Source: Nocardia panacis | GTDB taxonomy: Bacteria; Actinomycetota; Actinomycetes; Mycobacteriales; Mycobacteriaceae | Reading direction: 5' to 3' | Assembly: GCF_003598715.1 (NCBI RefSeq) | Contig: NZ_QZFU01000019.1 | Location: 310,001 to 374,000 of the forward strand | DNA length: 64,000 nucleotides | Shown here: positions 34,320 to 43,671 of the stretch, piece after piece | Layout: each line of letters starts with the position of its first letter | How positions within the stretch are numbered: position 1 is the first letter of the stretch | Notes under the pieces: model-generated | Told to the model about the DNA's origin: nothing | The model's input: the letters and a program-made list of their open reading frames with translations, nothing else | Databases searched by the model: none | Translations under genes and position numbers: made by a program

Positions 34320-34931
34320 ATGCCGAAGATCGACGCGCCGACCATTGCCGAGCACCGCGCCAATCAGGAACGCGCCCTATTGGCCGCGGCGCGCGCGATC
34401 CTCTTGGCCGACGGTCCGCAGGCCGTGACCCCGGCCGCCGTCGGCGCGGCCGCCGGACTCGCCCGTAGCAGCGTCTACAAGTACTTCCGCTCCGGTGAGG
34501 AGCTCCTGACCAGGATCGTCACCGACTCCTTCGCCGAATGGGGCGCGCTGGTACGCGATACCGTCGAATGTGCGGAGACCCCCGCGGGCCGTATCGAGGC
34601 CTACGTCCGCACCACCCTGACGCTGGCCGCCTCCGGCACCCACCGCATCGCCGTGCGCGGCGGTATCTCCCGCGACGAGAACGGCTGCGCCACAAACGCG
34701 CACGCCCAGCACGATATGGCCGCCCCGCTGCGGGCCGCGCTCATCGACTACGGCATCTCCGATGCCGATCTCACCGCCGCCCTCATCGACGGCGCGCTCG
34801 GCCGCGCGATCGATCTACTCGACGGGGGCCACTCCCCCGCCGAGGTCATCCCCAAGGCCGTCGCCTTTATTCAACGCGCCCTCGGCCTCACCCAGCACCG
34901 TCAACGCGCCAGGCCGCCCCGCACGCACTGA
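34320..34931 (+). CDS. TetR-family transcriptional regulator
   Basis: A 203-residue regulator with helix-turn-helix at about 20-60 (ALLAAARAILLADGPQAVTP, AAVGAAAGLARSSVYKYFRS) and a C-terminal ligand domain. GGAGGT lies six bases before the ATG at 34320, and two palindromic operators precede it. No obvious target gene sits next to it, since MFS and leuB are oriented away, so its ligand and targets cannot be inferred. It is convergent with leuB. Confidence 0.92.
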   Translation: MPKIDAPTIAEHRANQERALLAAARAILLADGPQAVTPAAVGAAAGLARSSVYKYFRSGEELLTRIVTDSFAEWGALVRDTVECAETPAGRIEAYVRTTLTLAASGTHRIAVRGGISRDENGCATNAHAQHDMAAPLRAALIDYGISDADLTAALIDGALGRAIDLLDGGHSPAEVIPKAVAFIQRALGLTQHRQRARPPRTH

Positions 34932-34958
34932 GCGGAGCAGGGCGGGCGGGGCGGAGAA

Positions 34959-35966
34959 TCAGAGCGCAGCGGCGATCCGATCGCCGATCTCCACGGTCGA
35001 AGCCGCGCCCCCGTGCGCGGCGAGATCCTTGGCGACCGCACCCTCGACGCGGGCTGCGGCCTCGGCATCGCCGAGGTGGTTGAGCAGCAACGCGACCGAG
35101 AGAATGGCGGCGGTGGGGTCGGCCTTGGACTGCCCCGCGATATCGGGGGCGCTGCCGTGCACCGGTTCGAACATGCTCGGATTGACCCCGGAGGCATCGA
35201 TATTGCCACTGGCGGCCAGGCCGATACCACCGCTCACCGCGGCGGCGAGGTCGGTGATGATGTCGCCGAACAAATTGTCAGTGACGATGACATCGAACCG
35301 GCCCGGATCGTTGACCATATGGATGGTGGCGGCATCGATGTGCTGGTAAGCCGTTGTCACCTCCGGGAATTCGGCGGCGACGGCATCGACGGTGCGCTGC
35401 CACAGCGAGCCCGCGAAGGTGAGCACATTGGTCTTGTGCACCAGGGTGAGGTGCTTGCGCCGGGCCTGCGCCTTGGCGAAGGCGTAGCGCACGACGCGCT
35501 CGATACCGAAACGGGTATTGGTGCTGACCTCGGTGGCCACCTCGTGCGGGGTGTCGACCCGGATCGCGCCGCCGGTGCCGGTGTAGGGACCTTCGGTGCC
35601 CTCGCGCACCACCACGAAATCGATCTCCGGCTCGCCCGACAGCGGGCTGCGCACGCCCGTGAACAGTTTGGACGGGCGCAGATTCACATGGTGATCCAGG
35701 GCGAAGCGGGTGCGCAGCAGCAGCCCGCGCTCGAGAATGCCGCTGGGCACCGACGGATCGCCGATCGCGCCGAGCAGGATGGCGTCGTGCTGTTTGAGTT
35801 CGGGCAGCACCGAATCCGGCAGCACCTCGCCGGTCGCGTGGTAGCGGCGGGCACCCAGGTCGTATTCGGTCTTCTCGACGCCGGGCATGACCGCGTCGAG
35901 CACCTTCAGCGCCTCGGCGATGACCTCGGGTCCGATTCCGTCACCGGGGATGACAGCAAGCTTCAT
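34959..35966 (-). CDS. leuB: 3-isopropylmalate dehydrogenase
   Basis: Oxidatively decarboxylates 3-isopropylmalate, giving 2-ketoisocaproate for leucine synthesis. The 335-residue protein starts MKLAVIPGDGIGPEVIAEAL and has RFALDHHVNLRPSKLF, VREGTEGPYTGTGGAIR and the NAD/substrate metal segment VTDNLFGDIITDLAAAVSGG. It is short of the E. coli size (about 360), as usual for actinobacteria. It is read after serA with 15 bases between. leuB separates from leuCD by gltX and other genes, as in M. tuberculosis. Confidence 0.97.
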   Translation of the reverse strand: MKLAVIPGDGIGPEVIAEALKVLDAVMPGVEKTEYDLGARRYHATGEVLPDSVLPELKQHDAILLGAIGDPSVPSGILERGLLLRTRFALDHHVNLRPSKLFTGVRSPLSGEPEIDFVVVREGTEGPYTGTGGAIRVDTPHEVATEVSTNTRFGIERVVRYAFAKAQARRKHLTLVHKTNVLTFAGSLWQRTVDAVAAEFPEVTTAYQHIDAATIHMVNDPGRFDVIVTDNLFGDIITDLAAAVSGGIGLAASGNIDASGVNPSMFEPVHGSAPDIAGQSKADPTAAILSVALLLNHLGDAEAAARVEGAVAKDLAAHGGAASTVEIGDRIAAAL

Positions 35967-35981
35967 GACAGCGTGCTCCGT

Positions 35982-37580
35982 TCAGGAAAGTTCGACGAGG
36001 GCGATCTTGGCCGCGCCGACCGCTGCGGCGATGGCGGACTGCACCTCGGCGGGCACCTCGCGATTGACCCGCAGGATCACCGTGGCGCCCTGCTTGTCCA
36101 CATCCTGGCTGAGCTGCGCGGCCAGGATATCGATCTCGGCCGTGCCGAGCTGGGTGGCGATCCGCCCCAGCGCACCCGGCCGGTCCTCGTAGTTGAGCAC
36201 CGCCAGATTCAGGCCCTCGGCGCGCATATCGTAGTTGCGGCCATTGATATTCACGATCTTCTGCACCTGCGCGGGCTCGGTGAGCGTGCCCGCCACATTC
36301 AGGGTGCGACCGTCGCCGAAGACGGCGCGCAGATCCACCACGCTGCGGTGGCTCGGGCTCTCGGTGGCGGTGCTCACCTGCGCGGTGATGCCCCGGTCGC
36401 GAGCCAGCGCGGGCGCGTTGACGAAGGTGACCTGATCCTCGACCAGCGCCGAGAACACTCCGCGCAGCGCCGAGAGCTCCAGCACGGCCACATCCTGGGC
36501 CGCCAACTCGCCGCGCACCTGCACCTCGACGCTGACCGGCAGCTCATTGGACAGCGCGCCCAGCAGCGCACCCTGCTTGCGCACGATATCGAGCCAGGGG
36601 GCGACCTCTTCGTTGACGGCGCCGCCGGTGACGTTCACCGCGCCGGGCACGAATTCACCGGCCAGGGCCAGCAATACGGACTTGGCGACATCGGTGCCCG
36701 CCCGGTCCTGCGCCTCGGAGGTGGACGCGCCCAGGTGCGGGGTGACCACGACCTGCGGCAGCTCGAACAGCGGGCTGTCGGTGCACGGCTCGGTGTCGAA
36801 GACGTCGATACCCGCCGCGCGCACATGGCCCGAGGTGATGGCCTCGGCCAGCGCGGCCTCGTCGACCAGACCGCCGCGCGCGGCGTTGACGATGATGACG
36901 CCCGGCTTGGTGAGCGCCAGCTTCTCCTGCGAGAGCAGGCCCTTGGTCTCGGGGGTCTTGGGCAGGTGCACCGAGAGGAAGTCGGCGCGGCGCAGCACCT
37001 CGTCGAGTTCCAGCAGTTCGATGCCGAGCTGCGCGGCCTTCGCGGGGGAGACGTAGGGGTCGTAGGCCACGATCTTGGTCTCGAAGGCGGCCAGGCGGGC
37101 GGCGAAGAGCTGGCCGATGCGGCCGAGGCCGATCACGCCGACAGTCTTGCCGAAGATCTCGACACCGTTGAATTTGCCGCGCTTCCAGGTGTGCTCGCGC
37201 AGGGTGGCGTCGGCGGCCGGGATCTGGCGGGCCGCGGCGAGCAGCAGGGTGACCGCGTGCTCGGCGGCGGTGTGAATGTTCGAGGTGGGCGCGTTGACGA
37301 CCATGACGCCGCGCTCGGTGGCCGCCGGAACATCGACATTGTCGAGGCCGACGCCCGCGCGGGCGACGATCTTCAGGTTCTTGCCCGCCTCGAGCACCTC
37401 GGCGTCCACGGTGGTGGCCGAGCGCACCAGCAGCGCGTCGGCCTCGGGAACCGCGGCGAGCAGCGCCGGGCGGTCGGGGCCGTCGACCCAGCGCACCTCG
37501 ACACCGTCACCGAGCGCGTCGACGGTCGACTGGGCGAGCTTGTCGGCGATCAGAACAACTGGACGGCCTGCTTGGCTCAC
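35982..37580 (-). CDS. serA: D-3-phosphoglycerate dehydrogenase
   Basis: First committed enzyme of serine synthesis, oxidising 3-phosphoglycerate with NAD. The 532-residue long form has the nucleotide-binding GKTVGVIGLGRIGQLFAARL (about 150), catalytic HLPKTPETKGL, VNAARGGLVDEAAL and TPHLGASTSEAQ, then the intervening ASB domain (about 320-450) and a C-terminal ACT domain (VLNYEDRPGALGRIATQLG) for serine feedback. The start is GTG at 37580, matching the mycobacterial beginning, and CAGGAG sits nine bases upstream. It is co-transcribed with leuB. Confidence 0.97.
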   Translation of the reverse strand: MSQAGRPVVLIADKLAQSTVDALGDGVEVRWVDGPDRPALLAAVPEADALLVRSATTVDAEVLEAGKNLKIVARAGVGLDNVDVPAATERGVMVVNAPTSNIHTAAEHAVTLLLAAARQIPAADATLREHTWKRGKFNGVEIFGKTVGVIGLGRIGQLFAARLAAFETKIVAYDPYVSPAKAAQLGIELLELDEVLRRADFLSVHLPKTPETKGLLSQEKLALTKPGVIIVNAARGGLVDEAALAEAITSGHVRAAGIDVFDTEPCTDSPLFELPQVVVTPHLGASTSEAQDRAGTDVAKSVLLALAGEFVPGAVNVTGGAVNEEVAPWLDIVRKQGALLGALSNELPVSVEVQVRGELAAQDVAVLELSALRGVFSALVEDQVTFVNAPALARDRGITAQVSTATESPSHRSVVDLRAVFGDGRTLNVAGTLTEPAQVQKIVNINGRNYDMRAEGLNLAVLNYEDRPGALGRIATQLGTAEIDILAAQLSQDVDKQGATVILRVNREVPAEVQSAIAAAVGAAKIALVELS

Positions 37581-37694
37581 TGTGGGGTACTCCTGGGGAA
37601 AGGGGGCCGGCATTTACCGCGGCCCAGCTTAGTTCCCCGCCGATCCGCGTCGCTTGCCTGCCCTTGTCACAAGGTTTTCCCCAGACATGCGAAA

Positions 37695-37730
37695 AGCCGG
37701 TCCCCGTGCCGCGCAGCACGGGGACCGGCT
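37695..37730. terminator. Strong stem-loop upstream of serA
   Basis: AGCCGGTCCCCGTGC (37695-37709) pairs with GCACGGGGACCGGCT (37716-37730) with a six-base loop, flanked by CTTTT and, on the other side, AAAA. It ends the transcript of the 38-codon gene and isolates serA. Confidence 0.92.
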
Positions 37731-37777
37731 CTTTTCGAACTCCGGGGGTCGGCCTCAGCCGAGGGTCGCGTTCGGAG

Positions 37778-37894
37778 TCAGCGGCCGAAGGAACCGGTCC
37801 ACAGGGTGCTCACAATCCCGTGCAGGGCGGCACCGAATGTGCTCCACAGACCGTTCAGGGCGGCGCTACCGGTGTCGATGATAACGGGGATCAT
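37778..37894 (-). CDS. Small 38-residue hydrophobic peptide
   Basis: A short gene starting MIPVIIDTGSAALNGLWSTF and ending GIVSTLWTGSFGR. It is amphipathic and nearly uncharged, and could insert in or lie on a membrane. GAAGAGGAAAACA precedes the ATG at 37894, a good ribosome-binding site. A strong terminator lies 47 bases beyond its stop, so it is an independent short transcript of perhaps 200 bases. I do not recognise the family. Its reality rests on the ribosome-binding site and terminator. Confidence 0.6.
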   Translation of the reverse strand: MIPVIIDTGSAALNGLWSTFGAALHGIVSTLWTGSFGR

Positions 37895-38268
37895 TGTTTT
37901 CCTCTTCGTTGAAAACGAATCCAGTTCAACTGGCTGACATGGTGAACATCGGCGGCGCATCGAATGTGGTTACAGGTTTTCGAGGTTGTGTGACGCAGAC
38001 TACAGCGCCGGATCGACTGTGATCTGGTCAACTGACCAACCTCGCATCCATAGCGTCAACATCGCTGTCTACCTGCACATTTCATACAGCTACCAGGGCA
38101 ATTCGATGAGCGAAACACAAATTGTGAGAATCCCCTGAGACACCCGCGCGTCCACTTGCGGAACATCCGGTCGGAACTTTCCAAAAGATCGAAAATGCCC
38201 AATGCCATCCGGTCTTCCAGCGGTTTTCGGCCGAAAATCCCCTATCACGGAAACGGCAGGCGCCCCGA
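37895..38268. other. Intergenic stretch with two short palindromes
   Basis: The interval between the small peptide gene and the lysR gene has no gene I can support. CCAGTTCAACTGG (37921-37933) and TGGTCAACTGACCA (38025-38038) are short palindromes and may be operators of the peptide gene. The GC content is lower than in the flanking genes. Confidence 0.45.
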
Positions 38269-39168
38269 TCACGATCCGATATCTTCGGCGGTCGCCGCGG
38301 CCGCGGCGGCGAAGGCACGCACCCGTTCGGTCTCCCGATTGCGATGCCAGATCAGACCGAGCGTCGAATCCGCCAATCCGTCGACCGGGACGAAACTCAC
38401 TCCCGGCCGAGCGCGGTGCGCGGTCGTCGGCTCACACAGCAGCAGCGCGCCGCGCCCGGTGGCCACCTGGGCCAACCCCTCCTCCAACGTGCTCACCGCG
38501 GGTCCCACCGGAATCGGCCGCCCGTCCGGGGTGGACGGCGGGGCCTGGGCATCGCGCCAATACTGCGGCGCGGGACCCCGCACACCGACCAGCCGCACCT
38601 CGGTCAACTCGGCCGCGGCGACTCGCTCCCGAGCCGCGAACGGGTGCCTACTCGAAACCGCGAGCCGCTGCGGACGTTTCGCACAGACCAGACCGAGCCG
38701 CAGATCCGGTTCCCGCACCGGGGTGAGCACCAGCGCGAGATCGACCTCATTGCGATACAGGGTGCCGAACGGGTCGGCGAGCGGGATCTCGCGCAGTTCG
38801 ATCGAGCAGTCCGCGTGCCGGGTCTGAAACAGTTCGATCGCGCGCATCAAGTGCTCATCGGTGCTGCCCTGGAACCCTACGCGCAGCACGCCGTGCACAC
38901 CGCGCGCCGCATTGCACGTCTTGTCCATGGTGTCGCTCAATGCCCGGTAGGCCGGGCGCAACGCGGCGACGAATTCCGCCCCCAATGGCGTCAGCACGAC
39001 CCGACGACTGGTCCGATCCACCAGTCGCCCGCCGATGCGGCGCTCCAGCGAACGCAGCAACTGACTGATTCGCCCCTGTGAGACATACAACCGTTCCCCG
39101 GTCCGGCCGAAGTGCAGTTCCTCGGCGAGCACCAGAAATGCCTCCAGCTCACGCACTTCCAATCCCAT
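38269..39168 (-). CDS. LysR-family transcriptional regulator
   Basis: A 299-residue LysR protein. The helix-turn-helix lies at about 1-60 (MGLEVRELEAFLVLAEELHF, GRTGERLYVSQGRISQLLRS) and the effector domain at about 90-295. It faces an MFS gene across a 103-base divergent gap that contains TTTCC-N6-GGAAA (39240-39255), a LysR-type dyad. It probably controls the transporter. The ligand is unknown. Confidence 0.92.
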   Translation of the reverse strand: MGLEVRELEAFLVLAEELHFGRTGERLYVSQGRISQLLRSLERRIGGRLVDRTSRRVVLTPLGAEFVAALRPAYRALSDTMDKTCNAARGVHGVLRVGFQGSTDEHLMRAIELFQTRHADCSIELREIPLADPFGTLYRNEVDLALVLTPVREPDLRLGLVCAKRPQRLAVSSRHPFAARERVAAAELTEVRLVGVRGPAPQYWRDAQAPPSTPDGRPIPVGPAVSTLEEGLAQVATGRGALLLCEPTTAHRARPGVSFVPVDGLADSTLGLIWHRNRETERVRAFAAAAAATAEDIGS

Positions 39169-39239
39169 CCGCGCCCTCTCCGATCGAATACCTCGGCTCC
39201 ATGAGCCCGGCTAATGGAACGATGCGCGGTTCGCCATTG

Positions 39240-39255
39240 TTTCCACCTGCGGAAA
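39240..39255. promoter_or_regulatory. LysR-type dyad between lysR and MFS genes
   Basis: TTTCC (39240-39244), six bases, then GGAAA (39251-39255). It is a T-to-A dyad of LysR type, 17 bases before the MFS ATG. Confidence 0.5.
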
Positions 39256-39271
39256 TCCGTTGGCTGGACGT

Positions 39272-40468
39272 ATGACTGAGATACGCGAGCGACTCGCGCC
39301 GACCTCGTCCCGGCGCGGCTGGTGGGCCGTCGCCACGCTGGCCCTCGGCACCTTCACCGTGGTGACCTCGGAGATGCTGCCGGTAGGACTGCTCACCCCG
39401 ATGAGCGCGGACCTGAACGTCAGCGCGGGCACGGCCGGACTGGCCATGACCGAGACCGGACTGGTCGCCGCGGTATCCGCACCGCTGCTCACCGCACTGT
39501 TCGGCACGCGCGACCGGCGCGTGGTCATGTCGGGTCTGATGGGAGTGCTGGCGCTGGGCAACCTGATCGCGGCGCTCGCACCGAATTTCGGCGTGCTGTC
39601 GGTGGGCCGGGTGCTGGTCGGGCTCGGCATGGGCGGGGTGTGGTCGATGGCGGCGGGGCTGGCCGCCCGGCTGGTACCCGAACAACGCGCGGGCACCGCG
39701 GTTTCGGTGGTGTTCAGCGGGATCGCGGTGGCCTCGGTGCTCGGCATTCCCGCCGGGGCCTACCTCGGCGCGGTGGCCGGGTGGCGGGTGAGCTTCGCCA
39801 CCGCTGCGGCCGTAGCGGTCGCACTGGTGGTGGCGATGGTAGCGGCGCTGCCCGCATTGCCCGCGCGACCGGTGCCGCTGAGCGGGGTGTTCGGTCTGCT
39901 GCGGCTACCCCCGCTGCGCACCGGGTTGCTCATTGTGGCCTTCCTGGTGGCCGGACACTTCGCCGCCTTCACCTTCGTGCGGCCGGTGCTGGAACAGACG
40001 GCGGGCGCCGGTGCGCAAACCATCTCGACGCTGCTGCTGATCTACGGAATAGCCGGGGTGGCAGGCACATTCGTGGCCGGGTCCCGATCGAGGCGCAGGC
40101 CGCGTGCGACGGCGGCGCTCATCTGCGGGGTGCTGACCGTCGGGGTGCTGCTGCTCCCGCTGCTCGGCACCGGCGTGGTGTCGGCCGGGGCGCTCGTGCT
40201 GATCTGGGGTCTGGCCTACGGCGGGGTCTCGGTCAGCACCCAGACCTGGGCATTGCTGTCCGCACCGCAGGCCGCCGAAGGTGCGGGCGCACTGCTCGTC
40301 GGGGTGTTCAATTTCGCCATCGCCGTCGGCTCGCTCCTCGGCGCAGTAGCCGCCAATCGGTTCGGTGCAAGCGCCGCACTGTATTTCGGCGCGGCGCTCG
40401 CCGCCGCAGCGCTCGTGATCACGGTATTCGGCAGTGCCCCGGCAGTTTCCGGGCGACAATCCGAATAG
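39272..40468 (+). CDS. MFS efflux transporter
   Basis: A 398-residue, about 12-helix transporter of the drug:H+ antiporter DHA1 kind. The start is MTEIRERLAPTSSRRGWWAV (ATG 39272). LGTFTVVTSEMLPVGLLTPM (segment 1) is the signature of the AraJ/Cmx-like sugar efflux and chloramphenicol-type group, and ALFGTRDRRVVMSGLMG is the loop 2-3 motif. Next to a divergent LysR gene, it may be regulated by it. Substrate unknown; a chloramphenicol/arabinose-type efflux role is only a guess. A strong stem-loop ends it. Confidence 0.9.
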   Translation: MTEIRERLAPTSSRRGWWAVATLALGTFTVVTSEMLPVGLLTPMSADLNVSAGTAGLAMTETGLVAAVSAPLLTALFGTRDRRVVMSGLMGVLALGNLIAALAPNFGVLSVGRVLVGLGMGGVWSMAAGLAARLVPEQRAGTAVSVVFSGIAVASVLGIPAGAYLGAVAGWRVSFATAAAVAVALVVAMVAALPALPARPVPLSGVFGLLRLPPLRTGLLIVAFLVAGHFAAFTFVRPVLEQTAGAGAQTISTLLLIYGIAGVAGTFVAGSRSRRRPRATAALICGVLTVGVLLLPLLGTGVVSAGALVLIWGLAYGGVSVSTQTWALLSAPQAAEGAGALLVGVFNFAIAVGSLLGAVAANRFGASAALYFGAALAAAALVITVFGSAPAVSGRQSE

Positions 40469-40491
40469 TGGTGTCGCACCGGCCACAACGC

Positions 40492-40528
40492 GAACGGCCC
40501 CCGCGCCATCCAGGTGCGGGGGCCGTTC
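40492..40528. terminator. Bidirectional stem-loop between MFS and cspA
   Basis: GAACGGCCCCCGC (40492-40504) pairs with GCGGGGGCCGTTC (40516-40528). The MFS and cold shock genes converge on it. Confidence 0.9.
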
Positions 40529-40543
40529 GAACGTCTGTGGGAG

Positions 40544-40750
40544 TTAGTTCACCACGCGGACGTCCTGGGCCTGCGGGCCCTTCTGTCCTTGGCCGATCTC
40601 GAACTCCACGCGCTGACCCTCATCGAGGGAGCGGAAGCCGTTGCCGCTCACAGCGGAGTAGTGCACGAAGACGTCGGGACCCCCGCCGTCCTGGGCGATG
40701 AAGCCGAAGCCCTTCTCGCTGTTGAACCACTTGACAATACCCTGAGCCAT
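40544..40750 (-). CDS. cspA: Cold shock protein
   Basis: A 68-residue cold shock domain protein: MAQGIVKWFNSEKGFGFIAQ with RNP1 (KGFGFI) and RNP2 (DVFVHYSAV) motifs. It acts as an RNA chaperone for single-stranded nucleic acids. The start is ATG at 40750; the 155-base upstream region before iolD's end should contain its promoter and leader. It is monocistronic, ending at the stem-loop shared with the MFS gene. Confidence 0.96.
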   Translation of the reverse strand: MAQGIVKWFNSEKGFGFIAQDGGGPDVFVHYSAVSGNGFRSLDEGQRVEFEIGQGQKGPQAQDVRVVN

Positions 40751-40904
40751 TTCAAACTTTCTGTAGACGAGCCAGGTTTTCACTTCAACATCTCCTGGTC
40801 TCGTAGATCAACTGTGCCATGGTCCGGCGAATTCGGCCACAAGCACCCCCTATGAATGTGAGCGATCTGACCTCGGGACCCAGTTGTGGCGGCCGCCTCG
40901 ATCG

Positions 40905-42746
40905 TCATTTCCGCAGGTAGCGCAGCTGCCCCGGCTTCGCGGCCACATATTGGTCACGTCCAGACATATGTATGGGTACCCCCACTTCCCACCACGCGCC
41001 CGCCTCCGTCCACGCCGAGGGCTGCGTGCGCACGACAACGACCACAGGGCGGGATTCCGATATCGCGACGGCCCGCGCCTCGGCATAGGCGGTACGGAAT
41101 TCCGCCGCCGCCCCGGCGGTGAATACGGCGCAGCCGAGGGCGCGGGCGTGCGCGGCGAAATCCACCCGCGGCGGATCGGATAGGGTAGTGCGGCAATCGG
41201 CGTAGAAGTTGTTGAACGGCGCGCCGCCCTGCCCCTGCTGGAGCCGCGCGATGACCGCGTAGCCGTCGTTGTCGCAGACCACGGCCACCAGCGGGTGGCC
41301 CGCGAAGGCCGCGGAGAAGAGTTCGGAGTTGAGCATCAAGTAGGAGCCGTCACCGAGCAGGGTGGTGACCAGGCCGCCGGTGTGGGCCATCGCCGCGCCC
41401 CACGCGCCCGCGAGCTCATACCCCATACAGGAGAATCCGTACTCCACATCCATGGTGGGCGCGCCGCCCGAGGCGCGCCATCCGCCGATCAGCTCACCGG
41501 GCAGGCCACCTGAGGCGGTCATCACGTAGTCGCCCGGACCGCTGAGATCGTTGACCGCGCCGACGATTTGGGCATAGCTCGGCAGGCCGGCGCCGGGGGC
41601 GCGCAGGGTATCGATGTGGGCGTCCCAGGCGCCGCGCAGTGCGGCCGCCTTGGCGGACCAGGCCGCGTCCACCCGCCAATTCGCCAGGGGCGCGGCCAAT
41701 TCCGCCAGGGTCGCGGCCGCGTCGCCGACCAGCGGGAGCGCGCCGTGCTTGACCGCGTCGAAGCGGGCGGTGTTCACGGTGACCATGCCGACGTCGGGGG
41801 CGAAGACCGTCCAGGACGCGGTGGTGAAGTCCTGGAGCCGGGTTCCGACGGCGAGCACCAGATCCGCCTCGGCGGCAAGGAGATTCGCCGATTCGGAACC
41901 GGTGATGCCGAGCGGTCCGACGTGCAGCCGATGATCGTGGCGGACCAGGGTGCGGCCCGCCGTGGTCTCGGCGATGGGAATGCCGTGGCGCTCGGCGAAA
42001 TCGACGGCCTGCTCCCCCGCGCCCGAATAGCGCACCCCGCCGCCCAGCACCAGCAGCGGACGATGCGACCCGCGCAGCGCCGCGGCGGCGGCGTGCAGTG
42101 CCCGCAGGTCCGGACGTGGCCGGGGAATGTGATGCACGTGTGGCGCGAAGAATTCCTCGGGGAACTCGTAGGTCTCGGCCTGGACATCCTGTGGTAGCGC
42201 CAGGGTGACCGGACCGCAGTCCGCCGGATCGGTCAGTACCCGCGCCACCTGCGGCAGTGTCGCGAGCAACTGCTCGGGCTTGGTGATGCGGTCGAAATAG
42301 CGGCTCACGGCGCGGAAGGCGTCATTGACCGTCACCGTGGCATCGCCGAAATGTTCGACCTGTTGCAGCACCGGGTCGGGGGCGCGACCGGTGAAGGTGT
42401 CACCCGGAAGCAGCAGCAGCGGAAGACGATTCGCGTGCGCGACACCTGCCGCCGTCACCATGTTCAGTGCGCCGGGACCGATGGATGACGTCGCGACGCC
42501 GACTTGGCGACGCTGCGCGGCCTTCGCCAGACCGACCGCCGCCAGGGCCATCCCCTGTTCGGTGTGGCCGCGCCAGACCGGGATCTCGGCGCGACGCTCG
42601 TGCAGTGCGGTGCCGAGACCGAGTACATTGCCGTGCCCGAAGATCGCGAACACTGCGGGGAACAGCGGCGCCTCGCGATCGTCGACGGTCCGCGAGCGCT
42701 GCGCGATCAGCCAGGCGACCAGCGCCTGCGCGGTGGTGAGCCTCAT
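40905..42746 (-). CDS. iolD: 3D-(3,5/4)-trihydroxycyclohexane-1,2-dione hydrolase
   Basis: A thiamine-diphosphate enzyme that opens the ring of the inositol-derived dione to 5-deoxy-glucuronate. It is 613 residues, beginning MRLTTAQALVAWLIAQRSRT and with the N-terminal PYR domain (GHTEQGMALAAVGLAKAA, where E of GHTEQ contacts ThDP), the middle domain and the PP domain with GLLGDGSYLMLNSEL-type ThDP motif (LLGDGSYLMLNSELF). The ATG at 42746 overlaps the iolB stop by one base, so it is translationally coupled and is the last gene of the iol operon. Cold shock gene cspA follows. Confidence 0.96.
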   Translation of the reverse strand: MRLTTAQALVAWLIAQRSRTVDDREAPLFPAVFAIFGHGNVLGLGTALHERRAEIPVWRGHTEQGMALAAVGLAKAAQRRQVGVATSSIGPGALNMVTAAGVAHANRLPLLLLPGDTFTGRAPDPVLQQVEHFGDATVTVNDAFRAVSRYFDRITKPEQLLATLPQVARVLTDPADCGPVTLALPQDVQAETYEFPEEFFAPHVHHIPRPRPDLRALHAAAAALRGSHRPLLVLGGGVRYSGAGEQAVDFAERHGIPIAETTAGRTLVRHDHRLHVGPLGITGSESANLLAAEADLVLAVGTRLQDFTTASWTVFAPDVGMVTVNTARFDAVKHGALPLVGDAAATLAELAAPLANWRVDAAWSAKAAALRGAWDAHIDTLRAPGAGLPSYAQIVGAVNDLSGPGDYVMTASGGLPGELIGGWRASGGAPTMDVEYGFSCMGYELAGAWGAAMAHTGGLVTTLLGDGSYLMLNSELFSAAFAGHPLVAVVCDNDGYAVIARLQQGQGGAPFNNFYADCRTTLSDPPRVDFAAHARALGCAVFTAGAAAEFRTAYAEARAVAISESRPVVVVVRTQPSAWTEAGAWWEVGVPIHMSGRDQYVAAKPGQLRYLRK

Positions 42747-43648
42747 CAGAGCCCTTCTTTCGAATCGACGCGCCCCCGGTGATCGGTGACCGGACAGCGG
42801 GGGTCGACCGGCTGACCCACCCAACTGTCGCGCACCCAGCCGTGCGCCGGATCGTCGCAGAACGCCATGGACCGCTCGACCGCCGGACCCGCCAGCACAT
42901 TCAGGTAGTACATGGGATAGCCCGGCGCGGCCACGCACGGGCCGTGATAGCCGCGCGGAATCAGGAAGACATCGCCGTCGCGCACCGCGACATCCGCTTC
43001 GAGCGCGCCGTCGGCGGTATAGGTCCGGTGCAGGCCGAAACCCTGCGGCGCGGGTGTCACCCCGTCGCGGCCCGCGATGCGGAAGTAGTAGATCTCCTCG
43101 TTGATCACCTCGCACGGGCCTGCCTCATCGTGCTTGTGCGGCGGATATGACGACCAGTTGCCGTCGGGGGTGATCAACTCGCAGGCATTGAGCTTGTCGG
43201 CGTGCTCCCACACACCGGGGACCCCGAAATTGGTGACCTGCCGGGTCGCGGGACCGGCGCCGCGCACCTGCACCGGAACCTGCTCGGCCGGACCGTATTT
43301 CGGTGTCAGCCTGCGGGTGCACCGCGCCATCGGCAGCGCCGCCTCCAGGCCCGCCGTGCTGGTGAGCCGGACCTGCGCATCGCGCGGCACGTAGGCGAAA
43401 TCGGTGACCCTGGCGAAAACCGAATCCCGACCTGCCAATTCGAAGGTCTCGCCGTCGACCTCGACGGTGCAACCACCCGACAGCGGCAGGACGAACGCCT
43501 CGAAATCACCGGTCCGGATCGTGCGGGATTCCCCTGCGGCCAACCGCAGGACGCGCAGACCCGCGAAATTCCAGCCCGCCCCTTCGGGCGTGAGCAGGAT
43601 CGGATCGTCTCCTTCGGCAAGCGTGCCCGCAGGCCGGTGCAGCGCCAT
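42746..43648 (-). CDS. iolB: 5-deoxy-glucuronate isomerase
   Basis: Isomerises 5-deoxy-glucuronate to 2-deoxy-5-keto-gluconate. The 300-residue double cupin has the metal-binding SSYPPHKHDE in the second domain, GVWEHADKLNACELITPDGN and the C-terminal GYHGPCVAAPGYPMYYLNVLAG. The ATG at 43648 is chosen because GAGGAGG lies eight bases before it; another ATG at 43675 overlaps the preceding gene's stop and would add nine residues. It lies between the aldolase-like gene and iolD. Confidence 0.95.
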   Translation of the reverse strand: MALHRPAGTLAEGDDPILLTPEGAGWNFAGLRVLRLAAGESRTIRTGDFEAFVLPLSGGCTVEVDGETFELAGRDSVFARVTDFAYVPRDAQVRLTSTAGLEAALPMARCTRRLTPKYGPAEQVPVQVRGAGPATRQVTNFGVPGVWEHADKLNACELITPDGNWSSYPPHKHDEAGPCEVINEEIYYFRIAGRDGVTPAPQGFGLHRTYTADGALEADVAVRDGDVFLIPRGYHGPCVAAPGYPMYYLNVLAGPAVERSMAFCDDPAHGWVRDSWVGQPVDPRCPVTDHRGRVDSKEGL

Positions 43649-43671
43649 CGATTCCCCCTCCTCGAGCCGGA

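Noticed and set aside
35013..37937. 974-codon plus-strand frame opposite leuB and serA
   Set aside because: Shadow of two well-supported genes; no ribosome site or motif.
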